This document shows, in pieces, positions 60,954 through 64,000 of a DNA stretch of 64,000 nt. The notes under the pieces were generated by a model that saw only the letters and a program-made list of their open reading frames with translations, had not been told where the DNA came from and ran no database searches. Made by a program: the position numbers and the translations under genes. Where the stretch lies: assembly GCF_036178845.1 (NCBI RefSeq), contig NZ_CP108070.1, positions 10,912,001 through 10,976,000 of the forward strand. Direction: 5' to 3'. This DNA comes from Streptomyces sp. NBC_00271. Its GTDB lineage: Bacteria > Actinomycetota > Actinomycetes > Streptomycetales > Streptomycetaceae. Within the stretch, counting starts at the first letter, position 1, and each line of letters opens with the position of its first letter.

Positions 60954-62303
60954 ATGACCGAGGCATTGCCTCATGAGCAGTCGTCGGTTGCGGTGGTGCC
61001 GGTAGCATCGGCCGCGCCGGGATCAGGGGCGCGCTTGGCGGGACGTCCGGCTTGGGAAATGACTATGCGAGGGGCGGGGCCGGATATGACGACGTCAGCA
61101 AAGGGCGGTCAGGGTCCGCGGGCGGACCTGGGTGATCTTGAGGCGATGCTGGACGCGGTCACCGATCATGCCGTCATCAAACTCGGACCGGGCGGCGAGA
61201 TCGTCCGCTGGAGCCGCAGCGCGCAGGCGATGACGGGCTACGCCGCGGACGAGGTGGAGGGGCGACAGGTATCGCTGCTGCACCTTGAGGAGGACCGCGA
61301 GGCCGGCCTCATGGAGCGGGAGTTGGAGTCCGCCCGGGACGGCCGGCAGGAGTTTCAGGGCTGGCGGATCCGCAAGGACGGTGAGCGCTTCCTGGCCAGG
61401 GTCACGCTGACTCCGCTGCGCGACACGGAAGGGGCGTTGAGCGGCTTCGTCAAGGTTTTCCAGGACGCCACGGAGAGCGTGCGGGCCGAGTCGTTGTTCC
61501 ACGGTCTGTTGGATTCGGCTCCGGACGCCATGGTGATCGTGGGTCAGGACGCACGGATCGTACTGGTCAACCGGCAGGCGGAGACACTGTTCGGCTTCGT
61601 CCGTGCCGAGTTGGTCGGCCGGGAGATCGAGGTCCTGGTGCCGCCGAGGTTCCGGGACCGGCATGTCGGCCATCGCTCCGGCTTCCTCGCCGACCCCCAA
61701 CTGAGGCCGATGGGTGCGGGGTTGGAGCTGTCCGGAATGCGCCGGGACGGTACCGAGTTCCCCGTGGAAATCAGTCTGAGCCCCTTGGATACGGCTGAGG
61801 GGAGGCTGGTGGCCGCGGCGATCCGGGACGTCACCGAGCGCCGGGAGACCGAACAGCGGCTCCAGCGGCAGCGCGACGAGATACTTGAACTGTCGACGCC
61901 GGTGATCCAGGTGTGGGACAAGGTGCTCGCGCTGCCGATCATCGGAACACTGGACACGCTGCGGGCCACCCGGCTGACGGAGGGCCTGCTGGAGAAGATC
62001 GCGCAGAGTCAGGCGGAAGTGGCCATCCTGGACATCAGCGGAGTGCCCACCATCGACACCCAGGTCGCCCAGCATCTGCTGAAAACGGTGCAGGCGGCGG
62101 CCCTCATGGGGACCGTGAGCATCATGAGCGGGGTACGGCCCGAGACGGCTCAGTCGATGGTGCATCTGGGCATCGACATGGGGCGTCTGCGTTCCCGCAA
62201 CACGCTGCAGGACGCCTTGCAACTGGCCCTGGCGGTACTCGCCGAGCGGGCCGGGACCGCGGCGACTGCTGCGCACGCACTGAGGTCCGGGGGGGCGCGG
62301 TGA
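60954..62303 (+). CDS. RsbR-like stressosome protein (PAS-PAS-STAS)
   Basis: A 449-residue protein. PAS1 (about 65-175) has VTDHAVIKLGPGGEIVRWSR and GYAADEVEGRQVSLL. PAS2 (about 185-305) has GLLDSAPDAMVIVGQDARIV and FGFVRAELVGREIEVLVPPR. A linker (EQRLQRQRDEILELSTPVIQ) is typical of RsbR and of the STAS domain (about 325-430), which has AEVAILDISGVPTIDTQVAQ and GTVSIMSGVRPETAQSMVHL. The threonines at IDT and MGT match RsbR phosphosites. ATG 60954 is 8-14 bases after GGGAGGG; internal ATGs at 61060 and 61086 are possible. rsbS overlaps its stop. Confidence 0.88.
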   Translation: MTEALPHEQSSVAVVPVASAAPGSGARLAGRPAWEMTMRGAGPDMTTSAKGGQGPRADLGDLEAMLDAVTDHAVIKLGPGGEIVRWSRSAQAMTGYAADEVEGRQVSLLHLEEDREAGLMERELESARDGRQEFQGWRIRKDGERFLARVTLTPLRDTEGALSGFVKVFQDATESVRAESLFHGLLDSAPDAMVIVGQDARIVLVNRQAETLFGFVRAELVGREIEVLVPPRFRDRHVGHRSGFLADPQLRPMGAGLELSGMRRDGTEFPVEISLSPLDTAEGRLVAAAIRDVTERRETEQRLQRQRDEILELSTPVIQVWDKVLALPIIGTLDTLRATRLTEGLLEKIAQSQAEVAILDISGVPTIDTQVAQHLLKTVQAAALMGTVSIMSGVRPETAQSMVHLGIDMGRLRSRNTLQDALQLALAVLAERAGTAATAAHALRSGGAR

Positions 62304-62686
62304 CCGGGGACGTGGTTCCGGTCATGAGGATCGGTGACACGCTGCTGGTGGCGTTGCAGGGCGATCTGGACGACACCACGGTGATGGCGATCGAGGAGCA
62401 GCTCACCCGGGAGATCGCGCACACCTCCGCGTCGGGCATGCTCATCGATGTCAGCCGGCTGAGCGTGGTCGATTCGTTCATCGCCCGTGTACTGGCGAGG
62501 ATCGTGGCGATGGTGCGGCTGCTGGGCGCGCAGGCGGCCATCGTGGGGATCCAGCCGGCCGTGGCCATCACCCTGGTGGAGCTGGGTGTGTCGATGGGAC
62601 ATTTGGACACCGCGCTCAACGCCGAGCAGGGCCTGGCCCTGCTGGACCGGTTGCGGCGGACCGACGCCGGTGGGGACCGGCCGTGA
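62300..62686 (+). CDS. RsbS-like STAS stressosome scaffold protein
   Basis: A 128-residue single STAS domain. RIGDTLLVALQGDLDDTTVM is followed by GMLIDVSRLSVVDSFIARVL, in which the Ser of VVDSF matches the RsbT-phosphorylated serine of RsbS, and then LLGAQAAIVGIQPAVAITLV. GTG 62300 overlaps the RsbR stop (GTGA) and its own stop overlaps RsbT (GTGA). It would form the mixed RsbR-RsbS core that holds RsbT until stress. Confidence 0.9.
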   Translation: MTGDVVPVMRIGDTLLVALQGDLDDTTVMAIEEQLTREIAHTSASGMLIDVSRLSVVDSFIARVLARIVAMVRLLGAQAAIVGIQPAVAITLVELGVSMGHLDTALNAEQGLALLDRLRRTDAGGDRP

Positions 62687-63111
62687 CGACGGAGGCGGTG
62701 ACGCAGAGGGAGCCGGACGCCTTCACCATCGCCGACGAGGCCGACCTGATCCGGGTGCGTAAGGTGCTGCGGACCGAGGCGGAGGCGGTGGGGCTCAATC
62801 TGGTGGACGCGACGAAGCTGATCACGGCCGGCAGCGAGTTGGCCAGGAACATCCTCTACTACGCCACCGGCCGCCGAGGCCGGGTCGGCGTCGAGCGGGT
62901 GTATCTGAAGGGCCGCAGGGGCGTGCGGGCCACGTTCGCCGACGACGGTCCGGGCATCGAGGACATCGAGGCGGCGCTGACCGACGGGTTCAGCACCCGG
63001 GGCAGCCTCGGGCTGGGGCTTCCAGGGGCACGGCGGTTGGTCGACGACATGACCCTCACTTCCGTCGCCGGGTCGGGCACGACCGTGGTGATCGTGAAGT
63101 GGCAGCGGTGA
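62683..63111 (+). CDS. RsbT-like serine kinase/switch protein
   Basis: A 142-residue GHKL ATPase. RKVLRTEAEAVGLNLVDATK, ITAGSELARNILYYATG (the N-box with E..RN), FADDGPGIEDIEAALTDGFS (G1) and TRGSLGLGLPGARRLVDDMT (G2) are present. On stress, RsbT phosphorylates RsbS/RsbR and leaves to activate a phosphatase (RsbU) in Bacillus; the partner here could be one of the SpoIIE phosphatases. GTG 62683 overlaps rsbS by 4 bp. Confidence 0.92.
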   Translation: MTTEAVTQREPDAFTIADEADLIRVRKVLRTEAEAVGLNLVDATKLITAGSELARNILYYATGRRGRVGVERVYLKGRRGVRATFADDGPGIEDIEAALTDGFSTRGSLGLGLPGARRLVDDMTLTSVAGSGTTVVIVKWQR

Positions 63112-63136
63112 AGCGCGAGTCGAGAACGACGAGGAT

Positions 63137-64000
63137 GTGGCGGCGCTGAGCGAGAGAGAGCACCGTCGCCTTGTCGTCGAGGCCGAGGAGGACGTCGGTG
63201 CGCTGCGCCGGGCGGTGGCGAGGCTGGCCGCCGACCGCCGCGCGTTGCGTCCGGGGGTGGCCGAACTGGTCGCGGCCGAACTCGGTACCAATCTCCTCCG
63301 GCACGCCGTGCCGGGCGGGTATGTGCTCGCCCGGCAGGCAGGCGACGGGATCGAGTTGCTGTCGGTCGACCGCGGCCCGGGCATGACCGCCGCAGGGCTC
63401 GCTGTACCGACCGAGACGGCTCGGGCCTCCGTCCCGCTCCGGCCTGCTGGACGTGGCCTGAACGCGGGGCTGGCCGTGATCCGGCGCAGCGCCGCCGAGT
63501 TCGAGTGGTACTCCACTCTGAACGGCACGGTCCTTTTCGTACGCCTCGGTGCGCCTGAACCTGCGGCGCACCCGGGGTGGCTCGTCGGAGGCGTCAGCGT
63601 TCCCCTGGGCGGCGACGGCGAGTCCGGGGACGCCTGGGCTGTCACCTCCGCCGGCCATCGCGGCTTTCAGGACAGCCCGGCCACATTTCCCGACGTACAC
63701 CCTCATCGCAGCCCCTCCCGCCCGCTGGCCGCTCTGCTCGTGGACGGGCTCGGGCATGGGTCGCATGCCGCTGCGGCGGCCCAGGCCGCTCTCGGTGCCT
63801 TCGAGCGGGTGCCCGTCACCGATCTCGACGCACTGGTCCGGCGGGCCCACGAGGCGATGCGGTCCACCCGTGGTGGGGTCCTGGGCGCGTGTCTGATCGA
63901 TCCCGGGCGCGGGGAACTGGCCTACACGGCCGTAGGCAACATCACAGGGCGAGCCGTGACCGGTGGTCGGTCGGTACATCTGTTGGACCGGCCAGGCATG
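63137..64000 (+). CDS. RsbX/SpoIIE-like phosphatase with N-terminal anti-sigma-type ATPase, 3' end outside the window
   Basis: An open frame continues to the last base. The N-terminal half (EREHRRLVVEAEEDVGALRR, VAELVAAELGTNLLRHAVPG, LLSVDRGPGM, RGLNAGLAVIRRSAAEFEWY) is an RsbT/RsbW-like GHKL domain. The second half (AVTSAGHRGFQDSPATFPDV, LAALLVDGLGHGSHAAAAAQ, LGACLIDPGRGELAYTAVGN) is a small PP2C domain as in RsbX, which resets the stressosome. GTG 63137 with GACGAGGAT upstream is the first in-frame start; GTG 63108, which would overlap RsbT as GTGA, is in a different frame and hits TGA after 13 codons. Confidence 0.75.
   Translation, partial: MAALSEREHRRLVVEAEEDVGALRRAVARLAADRRALRPGVAELVAAELGTNLLRHAVPGGYVLARQAGDGIELLSVDRGPGMTAAGLAVPTETARASVPLRPAGRGLNAGLAVIRRSAAEFEWYSTLNGTVLFVRLGAPEPAAHPGWLVGGVSVPLGGDGESGDAWAVTSAGHRGFQDSPATFPDVHPHRSPSRPLAALLVDGLGHGSHAAAAAQAALGAFERVPVTDLDALVRRAHEAMRSTRGGVLGACLIDPGRGELAYTAVGNITGRAVTGGRSVHLLDRPGM

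Noticed and set aside
1..64000. CRISPR array, phage structural genes or a replication origin
   Set aside because: No regularly spaced repeats, no phage morphogenesis genes and no DnaA-box cluster were seen.

Overview
The window is about 70% G+C with strong G/C third-position bias, GTG starts and many ATGA/GTGA overlaps. Together with DUF1918, Rv1733c-like, CmtR-like and SpoIIE/Rsb families, this points to a Streptomyces chromosome, probably an accessory or arm region. This is inference; no rRNA or tRNA gene was found to anchor it.

Layout. (1) 0-3.7 kb: the 5' end of an Acg-type nitroreductase, a DUF1918 + universal stress protein (USP) pair, nicotinate phosphoribosyltransferase divergent from an Hsp20, and a strong terminator. 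(2) 3.7-30 kb: a patchwork of intact genes and many broken ones. Intact: a CBS-BON protein, two SpoIIE-type phosphatases, a methyltransferase, a CmtR-like regulator with its cation transporter, DUF2231, a second Hsp20, a USP, DUF4389 and an Rv1733c-like protein. Broken: V-type ATPase subunits, Ku and ATP-dependent ligase ends, ArsM, an ArsO-like oxidoreductase, an ISL3 transposase, an integrase tail, a glutamine-synthetase-like enzyme with its permease, a GAF regulator, an MBL-fold hydrolase, a GH65 phosphorylase, a DevR/OsdR-type response regulator and cNMP/CBS modules. (3) 30-44 kb: a mostly intact hypoxia/energy block of USP, zinc alcohol dehydrogenase, USP, phosphoketolase, GAPDH, a GNAT/NDP-forming acyl-CoA synthetase fusion, CBS-BON, flavodoxin, a GerMN lipoprotein and an Acg-type nitroreductase. 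(4) 44-55 kb: a complete four-subunit cytoplasmic NAD(P)-linked [NiFe]-hydrogenase (group 3b-like) with hypE, hypD, hypC, hypF and a maturation protease. A cNMP-binding protein and a CBS-BON protein are embedded in the operon. (5) 55-60.8 kb: broken and intact USPs, pyruvate phosphate dikinase and an acetolactate-synthase-like relic. (6) 60.9-64 kb: an RsbR-RsbS-RsbT stressosome module followed by an RsbX/SpoIIE-like phosphatase that runs off the end.

Unifying signal. About fifteen copies of a 14-bp near-palindrome, consensus GGGCCGAMCGGCCC, lie roughly 40-130 bp upstream of the stress, hydrogenase and redox genes and not upstream of the unrelated ones. The gene content (USPs, Hsp20, Acg nitroreductase, Rv1733c-like protein, hydrogenase, CBS proteins) matches the DevR/DosR (OsdR) dormancy regulon, so I infer these are OsdR-type operators. 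The only response regulator of that type here is split by two single-base insertions, one inside a perfect 19-bp inverted repeat.

Working model (inference). Under low oxygen the regulator switches on NAD(P)H/H2 cycling (hydrogenase), acetyl-phosphate and GAP supply (phosphoketolase, GAPDH), alcohol/aldehyde reduction, pyruvate-PEP interconversion (PPDK), NAD salvage (pncB) and protein protection (Hsp20, USPs). CBS and cNMP domains would report adenylate and cyclic nucleotide status.
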